DNA of 64,000 nucleotides from Methanosarcina barkeri MS (GTDB taxonomy: Archaea > Halobacteriota > Methanosarcinia > Methanosarcinales > Methanosarcinaceae). The position numbers and the translations under genes were made by a program. The stretch is from assembly GCF_000970025.1 (NCBI RefSeq), contig NZ_CP009528.1:2095168-2159167 (forward strand). The letters run 5' to 3'. Positions 35,647 through 44,965 of this stretch are shown piece after piece. Positions within the stretch are counted from its first letter, which is position 1; each line of letters begins with the position of its first letter. The notes under the pieces were generated by a model, which was given only the letters and a program-made list of their open reading frames with translations, had not been told where the DNA came from and made no database searches.

Positions 35647-38600
35647 TTACATTTTCTTTTTATAGAACCCGAAATAGATTCCACCAATGGCTGCTATCAC
35701 GAAGAGAATTCCAAAAATATCGGAACCCGAAAATGAGAAACCGCTATTATCTGGCTCTTCTGCAGAATCTTTCTGCATCTCATAGCCTTCAACATAATCC
35801 GGGTCAGCAGATGATTTCGAGACCTCAGGTGCAGGTTCGGGAGAATCAACCCCATATCCTGCATCGCTCTCTACAACAGTCTGATTGCTGCTCTCCGTAC
35901 TCCGAATTACAGGTGTCGAACTTCCTTTATTACCACCACTGCTGTGTTTTTCACCACTGTTGCTTTGTTCTTCAGTATCTTCTTGTTCAAGGGATTCCTG
36001 CGTAGCATTTTCTATTGCTTCGCTAAAACCTGGGACCGAGACCATGCCTGATACATAGCTGTTGAGAAGGGGATTTCCGCAGGTATGGTGGCAGCAGGTA
36101 ACTCCATCTTCGACTACGGAGTCTTCATATTCCGTAGCAAGGCTTTCGAGTACCTCATCAGAGGCATCCCAGTTGCCTTTGCGTGCAGTCTCCAGCATTC
36201 TGGCTGTCATGGACTGGTAAGCATAAGGATTATTCTTCTTAATCCAGTCGCTAAGTTCCTGGTTCGCTACGTACGTCTTATACACCTGGTTCCACATGTC
36301 ATCACTGATCAAATCCGGGTTCGTTGCTTCCCAGCCCCAGAGATTCTCAACGAAATCCGACATTTCCCTGGCTCCTGCATAACCGCTTCCCTGCATACCT
36401 TCAATCCACTTTGAATTGAAATATCTGGAGTAGGTTTCCCTTGTAAGAAACTTTTCCAGAGTTTCGGTTTTCTCGTCCCCGTTTGTCAGCATGTTCGTAA
36501 TATATGAATCAGGGTACTCTCCTCCCGAAACGGAACTGATCGCAAGATTTAGCCCTCCAAGGTACTGGAAGAAATCGTCATTATCCAGAGTCCCGTAGAG
36601 GTTTGTACTCCGGCTGTGCACTGTAACTTCAACCCCTTCAAGGTTCTCTTTAAAAAGATCCTTCAGGTCTTCGCCCCACACGTCTTCTCCATAGGCATTA
36701 CACATCTTGTTGATGTAAAGCTCTGCAAGAGCGTCGTTGCTTTCCCAAGTATCACTTGAAGAGATCGCATTTGGAAGGCCTGTACCGTAGGCGCCGTCCG
36801 AAGACCCAAAAATCCTGAGCAGGGCAAGGTCCAGAGCCTCACTATCATTAAGAGAACCTTCACTCGTCAAAGAAGATTTCAGAGCATCTGCATTTTCCCG
36901 GACATAGTTAGGAGAGTCTTCCTGGGCATAAGCTAGTTTTACGGCCTTGTCCAACAGGCGAACCTTGTCAGGGTACATGTCCCTGTAGAGTCCGGAGATC
37001 TGCATTACCACATCAATTCTTGGCCTTCCCAGTGTCTCCATTGGAATAGCCTCCACATCAACTACTCTGCCGCTGTTCCATACAGGCTTAACCCCGAGCA
37101 GGTAGAGGATCTCTGATTCCATAACCCCTTCATGCCTTGTGGTTTCCCCTGCCCAGAGTACATAAGCCACCTTTTTCGGATAGGTCCCATGCTCGGCAAC
37201 ATAAGCTTCAAGCATCTGGTCAGCCATCTCCTGCCCTAAATTCCAGGCAGCTTCTGTTGGCACTATCCGCTGGTCAAACGCATAGAAGTTTCTTCCAGAC
37301 GGTAGAGTTTCCGGATTTCTAACAGGATCTCCTCCCAGGTTTCCAGGGATAAACTTGCCGTCCAGGGCATTGAGAACCTGATCGATTTCCTCTTCCCCAA
37401 GAGACAGGTTTGCAGCATAGTCTTCCGCATTGGAAAGGAAAGTACTGACGGTTTCATTGCTTTTTCCGAGCACCTGCTTCTGGGCGTTTGTGGAATTGAC
37501 TCCCTGGTTAAGGACAAGGTCAAGCAAATAAAGCTGGGATCCTTCGGTTTTATTGAATTCATTAACCGAGTCGGCAAAGTCAGTTCCAAGCATTGAATTT
37601 ACCATGCCAACAAGCTGCTCTCCTTTAGGGCTTGTACCCAGGATATGCAGCCCGTAAGGCATGGACTGGTTCTTATACTCGTCCAGAAGATCTTCAAGCC
37701 TATCCAGGAAAGTTGTATTAAAGTAAGTCTCATTATTTTCTGCTTCTGTCATGTTAAGTTCTTTATCCAGAGAAAGAGATTGGGTCAGGTTTAAGACTTC
37801 AGACCTGTGAGCCGCTTTAAGAGAGGCATCTGCCTCGGCCTGTTCATAATTCTGGATAGCTTCACTCAGGTTTGAATAATTTCCATAGCTTCCTGCTGAA
37901 AGAATCGGTGGAACAAGATGGTCGACTATGACTGCCCCTCCTCTGCGTTTTGCCTCATTGCCTTCCCCAAGCCCGTCCATAACATAAGGATAAATCACAG
38001 GCTTATCACCTATCATCAGGGAAGGCCAGTCGTACCGAGAAAGCCCGAACTCCTTTCCAGGAAGCCATTCCTGAGTCCCATGCCTGCCGAAGTGAACAAG
38101 GGCATCACTGTCGAATCCTCCTTCTTCCTCGGAATGCTGGAGCCAGAGATAGAAAGCAATGTACTGGTGGTGAGGAGGTAAATCCTTGTCATGATAGAGA
38201 GCCTCGTTATCATCAAGCCAGCCTCTTGAAGGTTGTGGAGCCAGAATTACGTTCTTCCCTACCTCGATTCTGGGAATCACGAGATATTTTCCAGTCTCGT
38301 TTTCCCAGACCATAATTTTTCCAGGTGCAGGGCCCCACTGGTCAATAACTTCCTGCTGTCTCTCTTCAGGTAGTTCCGAGAACCATTTTTCATAGGTACT
38401 TTCTGGGAGAAGAACGACTTTGCCGGTATCAACCATTTTCTGGAGTTCCCCAGGCGCCCAGGTCCCTATGTTTATACCCTGGGTAAGCATCAAATTCAGG
38501 AGTTCAGTTTCGTTTAAGGTCTGGTTTTTATTCACGGCATATCCGTCTTTAGCCATAGCGTCAAGAAGGTTGGACAAACTTGGAATGACATCGAGATAAG

Positions 38601-40326
38601 AAGCCCCTATGTTATCCTTCCCTCCTCCGTGATTATAATAGATTATAGCAACTTTTTTGTCCGACTCCGGAATTTCACTGAGGTTCACCCAGCTTTCCAC
38701 ACGGTCAACAAGCCAGTCTACCTGGTAATCTAAGGAAACCGAAGTTTCAGTCTCGGTTTCGGGATCTACTTCCGTTGCAGCCATTATTACCGGGTCAATA
38801 GCTCCCCAGAGTTCCTGCAAATCGAGCTTCATCATCTTATCCGAAGGAAGCGGTCTGCTGCTTGCCTCATACTCGGTCCTGTTCATGTAATTGTCAACAA
38901 TGCCGTTGATTACAGGCACACCGAGCTCTTCGGCATCAAATTTGTTGCCAAAGTATGTAAATGAAATAATTGCATCCACAAGGACCTCATCCCCCTGCTT
39001 GAAAAAGTCGCCGGAGGAAAGATTATCAGATCCGTATGTGGCAATAACATTGTAGCCTTTTGCTTCTAGTTTTGAGATCAGGGCATCAATTGGCTCAATC
39101 TGGAATGGGAAATAGCTCTGGTACATGGTAATTGCAATTGTAGGCTTTGCAGGATCGTATACATGCCCTCCATCGCTTCGGTTTGAATACCAAGCAAGAT
39201 AGGAATCCAGAGAATCGGTAAAGTAACCTGTCATGTTTGTGTGGTATATCGCCCTTTCTGGAAGCGTATGCGGCTCCTCATATAGCAGGTCAGATCTACC
39301 GCAGCAGTCACTGGCGATGCAGAATATAAGATTTTTCAAGTTTTTCTGATCGTAAGCCCCATTACTCCAGTAGTTGTTCAGTTTTTCCCTGTAGCTTTCA
39401 ATCTGGTCTTCAGGAAGCGGGATGCTCTCATTCAGAAGGGTGTCATCATCAATAACCACACACCCATTAGCAATTGCACTGTCTACTGTCGGTGTGAGCT
39501 TCTGGGCTGTTGAAGGACTGAGCATGTTGATGTAGATTATGTCCATTGCGCTCAGGTCAACGTCATTTTCCATTACGTAGTCAGCCATAAAGCAGCTAAG
39601 AGTAAGGTTCAGGCTGCTGTTACTGTTGACCTCTTCCGCCAGGTTTTTTAGTGGAAGCTCGTGGCTCCTGTATCCGGTCACAATGGCAATGTTCAGATGC
39701 TGGCTGCTGCCGGAGTTACTCTGGACCTGGCTGGAGTTATCTTGAGTTTCACCGGAATTACTCTGAGCCTCACTTGAGTTATTCTGAGTCTCACTGGAAT
39801 TACTCTGAGTCTCACTTGAGTTATCCTGAATCTGGCTGGAGTTATCCTGAGTTTCTGTTCCAGCTTCCTTTAACAAAAGAACGTTTGTGGAACCCAGAGG
39901 TATAGGGTCCGCATTCATCTGTTTCTGGCGGGTAAGTCCACTGATTTTGGCACTTCCAGACAAGCCAGCCTCACTGACAGACAGGTCAAGAAGGGCCTGA
40001 GACTCATCTTCATCGATATTCCTACTGGAGGTATCAAGAGTCACTATAAGGTCCGTTCCGTTTTGAACCTGAATTTGTTCATCGGCACGGCGCCATTTGT
40101 CCTCATTATAAAGAGCTATAAGTGTATAGTTTCCGTCTGGAACGTCGGAAAGCAGGTAGTTGCCTTCGGCATCACTGGTTGTACTGGCAACGAGTTCATA
40201 CTGAAGATCTCCGCTTCCAGCCGCCGGAGAAATCGAAAACAACGTTAAAAGCATAAAAAATGCCAGTATTGAAACCTTAATTTTTTTGTTCAAAAGGCTC
40301 GTTTCGTTATTCAACTGTTCATTCAT
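35647..40326 (-). CDS. Secreted, C-terminally anchored CobN-like (cobaltochelatase large subunit-like) protein
   Basis: 1559 residues. Signal peptide about 15-38; a short carboxypeptidase-regulatory-like beta domain (TTSDAEGNYLLSDVPDGNYT, about 48-95); a linker of seven heptads of type TQDNSSQ (about 155-207), each with an N-glycosylation sequon except the NSG-bearing ones; a CobN domain from about 210 to 1430 with the hallmark VHFGRHGTQEWLPGKEFGLS (about 744-763) and EGNEAKRRGGAVIVDHLVPP; a Ser/Asn-rich stalk; and a C-terminal helix (IFGILFVIAAIGGIYFGFYK) ending in KKKM. Classical CobN works in the cytoplasm with CobS/CobT in aerobic B12 synthesis. Here the domain faces outside and no partner subunits are visible, so a role in metal or tetrapyrrole handling at the cell surface is inferred. 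The start has GGAGTAGG upstream. Confidence 0.9.
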   Translation of the reverse strand: MNEQLNNETSLLNKKIKVSILAFFMLLTLFSISPAAGSGDLQYELVASTTSDAEGNYLLSDVPDGNYTLIALYNEDKWRRADEQIQVQNGTDLIVTLDTSSRNIDEDESQALLDLSVSEAGLSGSAKISGLTRQKQMNADPIPLGSTNVLLLKEAGTETQDNSSQIQDNSSETQSNSSETQNNSSEAQSNSGETQDNSSQVQSNSGSSQHLNIAIVTGYRSHELPLKNLAEEVNSNSSLNLTLSCFMADYVMENDVDLSAMDIIYINMLSPSTAQKLTPTVDSAIANGCVVIDDDTLLNESIPLPEDQIESYREKLNNYWSNGAYDQKNLKNLIFCIASDCCGRSDLLYEEPHTLPERAIYHTNMTGYFTDSLDSYLAWYSNRSDGGHVYDPAKPTIAITMYQSYFPFQIEPIDALISKLEAKGYNVIATYGSDNLSSGDFFKQGDEVLVDAIISFTYFGNKFDAEELGVPVINGIVDNYMNRTEYEASSRPLPSDKMMKLDLQELWGAIDPVIMAATEVDPETETETSVSLDYQVDWLVDRVESWVNLSEIPESDKKVAIIYYNHGGGKDNIGASYLDVIPSLSNLLDAMAKDGYAVNKNQTLNETELLNLMLTQGINIGTWAPGELQKMVDTGKVVLLPESTYEKWFSELPEERQQEVIDQWGPAPGKIMVWENETGKYLVIPRIEVGKNVILAPQPSRGWLDDNEALYHDKDLPPHHQYIAFYLWLQHSEEEGGFDSDALVHFGRHGTQEWLPGKEFGLSRYDWPSLMIGDKPVIYPYVMDGLGEGNEAKRRGGAVIVDHLVPPILSAGSYGNYSNLSEAIQNYEQAEADASLKAAHRSEVLNLTQSLSLDKELNMTEAENNETYFNTTFLDRLEDLLDEYKNQSMPYGLHILGTSPKGEQLVGMVNSMLGTDFADSVNEFNKTEGSQLYLLDLVLNQGVNSTNAQKQVLGKSNETVSTFLSNAEDYAANLSLGEEEIDQVLNALDGKFIPGNLGGDPVRNPETLPSGRNFYAFDQRIVPTEAAWNLGQEMADQMLEAYVAEHGTYPKKVAYVLWAGETTRHEGVMESEILYLLGVKPVWNSGRVVDVEAIPMETLGRPRIDVVMQISGLYRDMYPDKVRLLDKAVKLAYAQEDSPNYVRENADALKSSLTSEGSLNDSEALDLALLRIFGSSDGAYGTGLPNAISSSDTWESNDALAELYINKMCNAYGEDVWGEDLKDLFKENLEGVEVTVHSRSTNLYGTLDNDDFFQYLGGLNLAISSVSGGEYPDSYITNMLTNGDEKTETLEKFLTRETYSRYFNSKWIEGMQGSGYAGAREMSDFVENLWGWEATNPDLISDDMWNQVYKTYVANQELSDWIKKNNPYAYQSMTARMLETARKGNWDASDEVLESLATEYEDSVVEDGVTCCHHTCGNPLLNSYVSGMVSVPGFSEAIENATQESLEQEDTEEQSNSGEKHSSGGNKGSSTPVIRSTESSNQTVVESDAGYGVDSPEPAPEVSKSSADPDYVEGYEMQKDSAEEPDNSGFSFSGSDIFGILFVIAAIGGIYFGFYKKKM

Positions 40327-41633
40327 GATTCCTACTCCAGAAAATAATTTAATATACCGAGTTGTGAGGATATTATTCCTAATCTTGAGACTGCACGCTG
40401 ATTTGAAGAAATACCTTACTGATTAACTTTCAAATTTTTTATTAGTAAGCATGAAAAAATAAATCAATAAGAACAAGAAATTGCATTATACACAAATAAA
40501 TAAAGTAAACTTTACTTATCAATACAAAGAAAAACACCGTTTAACACCTGTTATTAAAGGGCATTTTAAATAACAATAGCCTCACAAATTCTCAAATGCT
40601 CACCTCAATATCGTAAACAATTACGTAATTTCAGCTCAATTTTAGTTTACTTGTATAAAAGACTAAGATTTTAGATAATAATCATTAGCCAAAAAGGTAA
40701 TAATAACTAGAAAATAGACCAAAAATAACATCGAATGCTATTTATTGAATTGTGATAAATTTAATAGACGAATTGCAAATCAGATAAAAATATTTTAAAA
40801 AGTTAAACAAAGAAAGCATATTCTGTGAAAAAATTGAATTTTGTAGGATGTTACAGTAACGAGAAAATTAAATTTTGAAGAAAATTATAATTCCGTGAAG
40901 GAAAGAAGTAATTACTGAGTATAAAATTGTATTGTACCCATTATATATTAAAATTTTAACAGTGTGCAAAAATAAACATAAAAATAATTATAAAGATTTT
41001 ATGGGAAATTCAAACTGATGGAAAAAATGATTACAAAATGCATTACTTTTGACTGTTGTATTTCTTTCCTTATGACAAATTTATGTAAGCAATATTAATA
41101 GAGAGAATTTTGTGGATAATTTTTCAATGTTACCTCTAAGGCTCAAACTTATTATCGATTTTGTTAGATTTATATCCAATTATTCAGATTACAATGTATA
41201 GATTCCAAAATAAATCCATTATTAATGTGAAATCCATTGATCCATAGATAGATTCAAAATTTCAGATTTGTGGACATAATTTGGAATCGGTGTGCTGAAA
41301 AATGGAAGTAATGGGTAAGCTAATTTAACTCATTATGACCATCTGCTAACTGAGGATACAAAGTTAAGCAGTATACCTCCCATAATACCTCTTTAATAAC
41401 TGTTAGTTAAGCCCAGATGAAAAAATCAAATGCAGTCAGCACAGCCAGAGTTTATGTGGAAGATACTAAAAGATGTATCAACTGCATAAACCTATAAACT
41501 TCACCGAAAAAAGAGTTTCATAAATATTCCCTCAAAGTTCGAAAAAACGCAAAAACAGCTTGGAAGCAAATTCAGGGCTCATTCTAAGGAGTCCTAAATC
41601 TTCTCATTAATTTCACATTTTTCCCGGATAACA

Positions 41634-41736
41634 GTTAGCCTGCCACTTCAAGGAGTCCGAATTCCTTTCCCGAGTACACCTTTTATGGGATACGCAGGTT
41701 CCGCACAGGCTAACCTAACCCCTATGAAAACATAGG
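41634..41736 (+). ncRNA. Candidate structured RNA element A (homologue of element B at 45956-46069)
   Basis: A perfect 9-bp outer stem, GTTAGCCTG (41634-41642) with CAGGCTAAC (41706-41714), encloses the core CTTCAAGGAGTCCGAA, which begins three bases after the 5' arm. A terminal hairpin CCTATG-AAAA-CATAGG (41721-41736) and AGGAG follow. Element B keeps the same order and spacing. Two stem positions differ by compensatory pairs (C-G to T-A, A-T to G-C). The strand is a guess: the + strand reading keeps GAAAA and AGGAG like a leader. It could instead be a transposon-derived hairpin. No known Rfam class was recognised. Confidence 0.45.
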
Positions 41737-41848
41737 AGAAATTATATAACGAAATAGGAAAATATATCTTTTTCGTATGGATTTAAAGTTTTTTTGATAA
41801 TGGTAGTGCATTGATTCCAAAGTATGTCCAAAATGACTTATTTGAAAC

Positions 41849-41922
41849 CCACGGGAGACATGGAAGACACGGAAATAAGTAGTAAAGGCGTGGTTCTTCC
41901 GTGATTTCCGTGTTTTCCGTGG
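41849..41922. repeat. Long imperfect inverted repeat
   Basis: The left arm CCACGGGAGACATGG... (41849-41874) pairs with the right arm ending TTTTCCGTGG (41897-41922), about 20 of 26 positions matching. The arms contain internal direct repeats of CACGGAA/TTCCGTG. A further TTTTCCGTGTTAC lies at about 41962. It has the look of a REP-like or worn transposon end. No coding potential. Confidence 0.6.
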
Positions 41923-42205
41923 TTATAATATCCAGATCAAATCATTTTGCTACAGGTTGTGTTTTCCGTGTTACAGAATTCTATATGGCTTTAAAATAAT
42001 ACCTGCGTCATCAGCTGTAATTATTTTCTTATTATGTATTTATTTGAGATCGATGAATTAGATTATTAAAAAAGCAATTTCAAGTCTGGAGATTCTAGAA
42101 AGCCGATGAAACAGAAAATACGGAATAAAACTAAAAAGGTCTTCATTTTTTTATAATTAAGAGAGCAGGTTATTATCCAACAAGCTATGAATAATTAACC
42201 ATAGA

Positions 42206-42265
42206 ATTTTATTTCAGGCAAATACCTTCTATAGTTTGCTACAGAGTATTTGCCTGAAATAAAAT
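42206..42265. repeat. Perfect 20-bp inverted repeat with 20-base loop
   Basis: ATTTTATTTCAGGCAAATAC at 42206-42225 is the exact reverse complement of 42246-42265. The perfect arms suggest selection or recent origin, for example a small mobile element or a strong RNA hairpin in the 3' region of the propeller gene. Confidence 0.85.
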
Positions 42266-42328
42266 ACTGAATTTTCATTAAAATGATGAACAGTTCTTTG
42301 TAAAACGAACCTAACAAAAAAGTAATAT

Positions 42329-42348
42329 GCAAAGGTTTGCACCTTTGC
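42329..42348 (-). terminator. Candidate terminator of the propeller protein gene
   Basis: An 8-bp stem GCAAAGGT/ACCTTTGC with a 4-base loop, 10 bases after the stop codon at 42358. On the minus strand it is followed by ATATTACTTTTTTG. This is a better intrinsic-type terminator than most in the window. Confidence 0.6.
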
Positions 42349-42357
42349 AAAATCTTT

Positions 42358-43626
42358 TTAATTAACCTGGTAAAGGTATCCGTCGTCATTTCCGAAGTAT
42401 GCATAGTTGTCGGATATTGCCACACCTGCAAGGCTGTATGTAGCATTTGGTGGTCCGTTGGATGTGATGCTATAGCCGTTACCTAAATCTGTTATGCGAT
42501 ATACAAGCCCATCTCCATCATTACCTGTAACAAATATCAGTGGGTTGTTTATACCGTCATCGGCGACTGCTGGTGAGGACTGGATATTGCCAATCTCATC
42601 CTCCTCCGTCACCCAGTGACTAGCCAATGTGGTAGCATTCAAACAGTACAAATAGCCACCATTAATCATAGAGCCACACCCCACATAAATCCTGTCATCA
42701 GCTGCGTTGTACGCTGGCGTTGAAGTGCTACTATATACCATTTGGGAGCTTGTTGTGTGTGTGCTTAAATTACCGGTGTTTGGATCAATTGCAACAGCAT
42801 GCACATATTTGTCCTTCCCAGCGACATATATAAGGTGATCATCCGCGTTATAAGTAGCAGATGATCGTATCTGTTTATTGGACAGATCTGTCTCATTAAC
42901 TTTTGTTCCATCGGAGATACTGACAGATGTCAATGTCCCAGCATCGTCAGGATATACTAAATAGTTTCCCACAACTGCGGCGCCTGCCCAGTAGTAGCCA
43001 CCACCTGTAGTAGTTTCTCTACTCCATATCTCAGTACCATTATCTGCATAAAAAGCAAAATATGTACCATCATCGCTCAGGTTAACAGGGTCGGTCGTGC
43101 TCATGTTAACGGTTCCTACGAAAAGTTTTCCTACGCCGTTGTCATTATAGTATGTGATGGGACAGGAACACTGCTGTGATGCCGGAGCAAAGTTTGTACT
43201 CCACTTTTCAGTCATGTTGCTGGCATAGACAGCTGTAATCTTTTGTTGATTAGAACCATAGCCTGTGTCCACGACATAAATGATATTGTTACCATCTGAA
43301 GCGGGGTTAGCATTCTGGATTCCTGTTGCTGCCACTGTACAATCAGCTACATAATTAAGTGTAGATTTGTCATATTTGTAGAGCTTGCTTGCTCCTTCCA
43401 CATATACATAGTTACCCAGTACAACAGGAACAGTTTCAATTCCACTACCGACAAGGGTGTTCCCGTTTACGGAAATGGTGGCATCATCAGGTCCTTCATC
43501 GCTTGTTATACCCGTATGTTTTTCATTTTTCTGGAACTGTGACCAGTTACTTGCGGCTGCTACCGATGCAAATGCCACAAGCATTATCATTACACATACT
43601 AATAGTGAAAAATGTTTATTTTTCAT
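42358..43626 (-). CDS. Secreted PQQ-like beta-propeller protein
   Basis: 422 residues. Signal peptide 1-25 (LLVCVMIMLVAFASVAAA). The mature protein begins NWSQFQKNEKHTGIT, the entry strand typical of these propellers, then has blades of the form GNYVYVEGASKLYKYDKST, KITAVYASNMTEKWSTNF, GTLTSVSISDGTKV, YVHAVAIDPNTGN and GYLYQVN at the end. It is not an enzyme by sequence: no quinoprotein dehydrogenase motifs are seen. The same propeller type occurs twice in the 2183-residue protein at 46422-52973 (FIWSGAVVVGNYLVYP there, YYWAGAAVVGNYLVYP here). It is probably a surface-binding or scaffold protein. ATG 43626 follows AGAGGAATAGGCGA. Divergent from the DUF4430 gene. Confidence 0.9.
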   Translation of the reverse strand: MKNKHFSLLVCVMIMLVAFASVAAASNWSQFQKNEKHTGITSDEGPDDATISVNGNTLVGSGIETVPVVLGNYVYVEGASKLYKYDKSTLNYVADCTVAATGIQNANPASDGNNIIYVVDTGYGSNQQKITAVYASNMTEKWSTNFAPASQQCSCPITYYNDNGVGKLFVGTVNMSTTDPVNLSDDGTYFAFYADNGTEIWSRETTTGGGYYWAGAAVVGNYLVYPDDAGTLTSVSISDGTKVNETDLSNKQIRSSATYNADDHLIYVAGKDKYVHAVAIDPNTGNLSTHTTSSQMVYSSTSTPAYNAADDRIYVGCGSMINGGYLYCLNATTLASHWVTEEDEIGNIQSSPAVADDGINNPLIFVTGNDGDGLVYRITDLGNGYSITSNGPPNATYSLAGVAISDNYAYFGNDDGYLYQVN

Positions 43627-44209
43627 TCGCCTATTCCTCTCTTTTTTCTTTAAAGATCAGTAGAATAGCTATTCCAACTATGACCCTCTCCTCCCCTGGA
43701 AAGCCTTACTGGTCCAAACCTACGATTTTGAAATGCCTCACACTTTTCAACTTCATTCTTTTATTGAAAGTTTCCAACTCTTGTTTTTCGACTATCCAGT
43801 AAAAATAATAATCGTGGATTTTTGAGCGATCATTAAAAAATAATGGTAAGCGTATTGTTATTTATGAGGACATCTGGGGAAAGATCAATTAAACAAGGTC
43901 ATTTTTATATACTCTTCAAAAGTATATAGTTCAATTTTTTTGGATGATAACTGTAACTCAAAAGAATAATATCATGTCTCTAATTTCTTATTTTTTATTT
44001 AGGCTAAATAGAAGCCATACCTATGAAGAATACATAACCAATAGCAATAGCAATAATCTTTCATTTTTAACTAACACTTATGATCTAAATTAAAAGAGCT
44101 ATAGGTATAAAAATAACATATATGTAAATATGTGAGGATCGAAGTATAAAATAAAACATTTACTATATTTTTGTTATATCCGCGCATATATCCTAGAAGA
44201 GGACTAAAT
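43627..44209. promoter_or_regulatory. Divergent promoter region between propeller and DUF4430 genes
   Basis: 583 bp without a gene, so both divergent surface-protein genes must be driven from here. TATA-like sequences are present (TTTTTATATACT near 43903 and AACATATATGTAAATATG near 44125). Their use is inferred. No clear operator was found. Confidence 0.4.
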
Positions 44210-44965
44210 ATGAAAAATAAAATAACAAGTATAGTCTTAATTGCACTCCTCAGTGCAATAATGATTGGTACAGCAGCAGCACAACCTGCCGAGATATTTA
44301 ATGGAACTGTTGCGTTAGAAGACGGTACGTTTACCTTTGTTCCATCAAACGATCCTTCTAACAGTTACCAGGTGGAAAACCTTACAGATCACGGTGCACT
44401 TGATGCGGCTTCAAATGATGAGACCAGCGGATTCACGTATAATGCATCTGACGAGTACTATGAGGACTATGGTTCTTTTTACCTTACTGATATTAACGGA
44501 GTGCAAGATAATTATGGAGCAAGTACATCTTGGTTTGTTTACATAAACGGTGAGCTTGCTCCACTGGGCCTCAGTCAGAACGTAATTAAAGATGATGATC
44601 AGGTTACATTCATGTATGCTCCTTATGAGTATACAGCGAACGAAGTCACTGTGGATACAGCAAATGCGTCATATATTGTTGATATAAAAGTAGAAGTTGA
44701 GGATGCATTAACATCTATTGAAGATCTCCAGGGATACATTGATAACCTTGACACTCCCTCTCTAACAAAATGTATTTTTACAGCAAGCCTTGACGGTGTA
44801 GTTTATTCACTGGAAAATGGCCGGGATCAGATAGCCATCTTTAAACTCCAGTGCTTTAAGAATATTGTCCAAAGGCAGGAAAACTGGGGCAATCTTTCTC
44901 CCGAAGAAGCGGAATATATTAGTAATGAAGCAGACCACATTATTGAACTGATACAAAATTCCTGA
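44210..44965 (+). CDS. Secreted DUF4430 (transcobalamin-like) domain protein
   Basis: 251 residues from ATG 44210, which has GAGG seven bases upstream; a TTG at 44171 is less likely. Signal peptide 1-24 (SIVLIALLSAIMIGTAAA). Residues about 30-155 contain the DUF4430 pattern: SFYLTDINGVQDNYGASTSW, FVYINGELAPLGLSQNVIKD, DDQVTFMYAP. This domain is related to the C-terminal domain of transcobalamin and intrinsic factor, which contacts cobalamin, although binding is not shown for DUF4430. Residues 165-251 are helical and unrecognised. The position between propeller proteins and near the CobN-like gene suggests a shared surface role. Confidence 0.85.
   Translation: MKNKITSIVLIALLSAIMIGTAAAQPAEIFNGTVALEDGTFTFVPSNDPSNSYQVENLTDHGALDAASNDETSGFTYNASDEYYEDYGSFYLTDINGVQDNYGASTSWFVYINGELAPLGLSQNVIKDDDQVTFMYAPYEYTANEVTVDTANASYIVDIKVEVEDALTSIEDLQGYIDNLDTPSLTKCIFTASLDGVVYSLENGRDQIAIFKLQCFKNIVQRQENWGNLSPEEAEYISNEADHIIELIQNS

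Larger units (their letters stand above)
40327..42328. other. 2-kb gene-free region containing structured repeats
   Basis: No gene on either strand. It contains the RNA-like element at 41634-41736, a worn partial copy of its core at about 41577-41601 (TTCTAAGGAGTCCTAAATC), a long imperfect hairpin at 41849-41922 and a perfect 20-bp hairpin at 42206-42265. The segment nearest 40326 is strongly AT-rich and should carry the promoter of the CobN-like gene. Confidence 0.55.

Noticed and set aside
41634-41736. Cobalamin riboswitch near the CobN-like gene
   Set aside because: The CCTGCCACTT stretch recalls a B12 box, but the GGTGAAAATCC region and the rest of the consensus are absent and the homologous element B does not keep the match.
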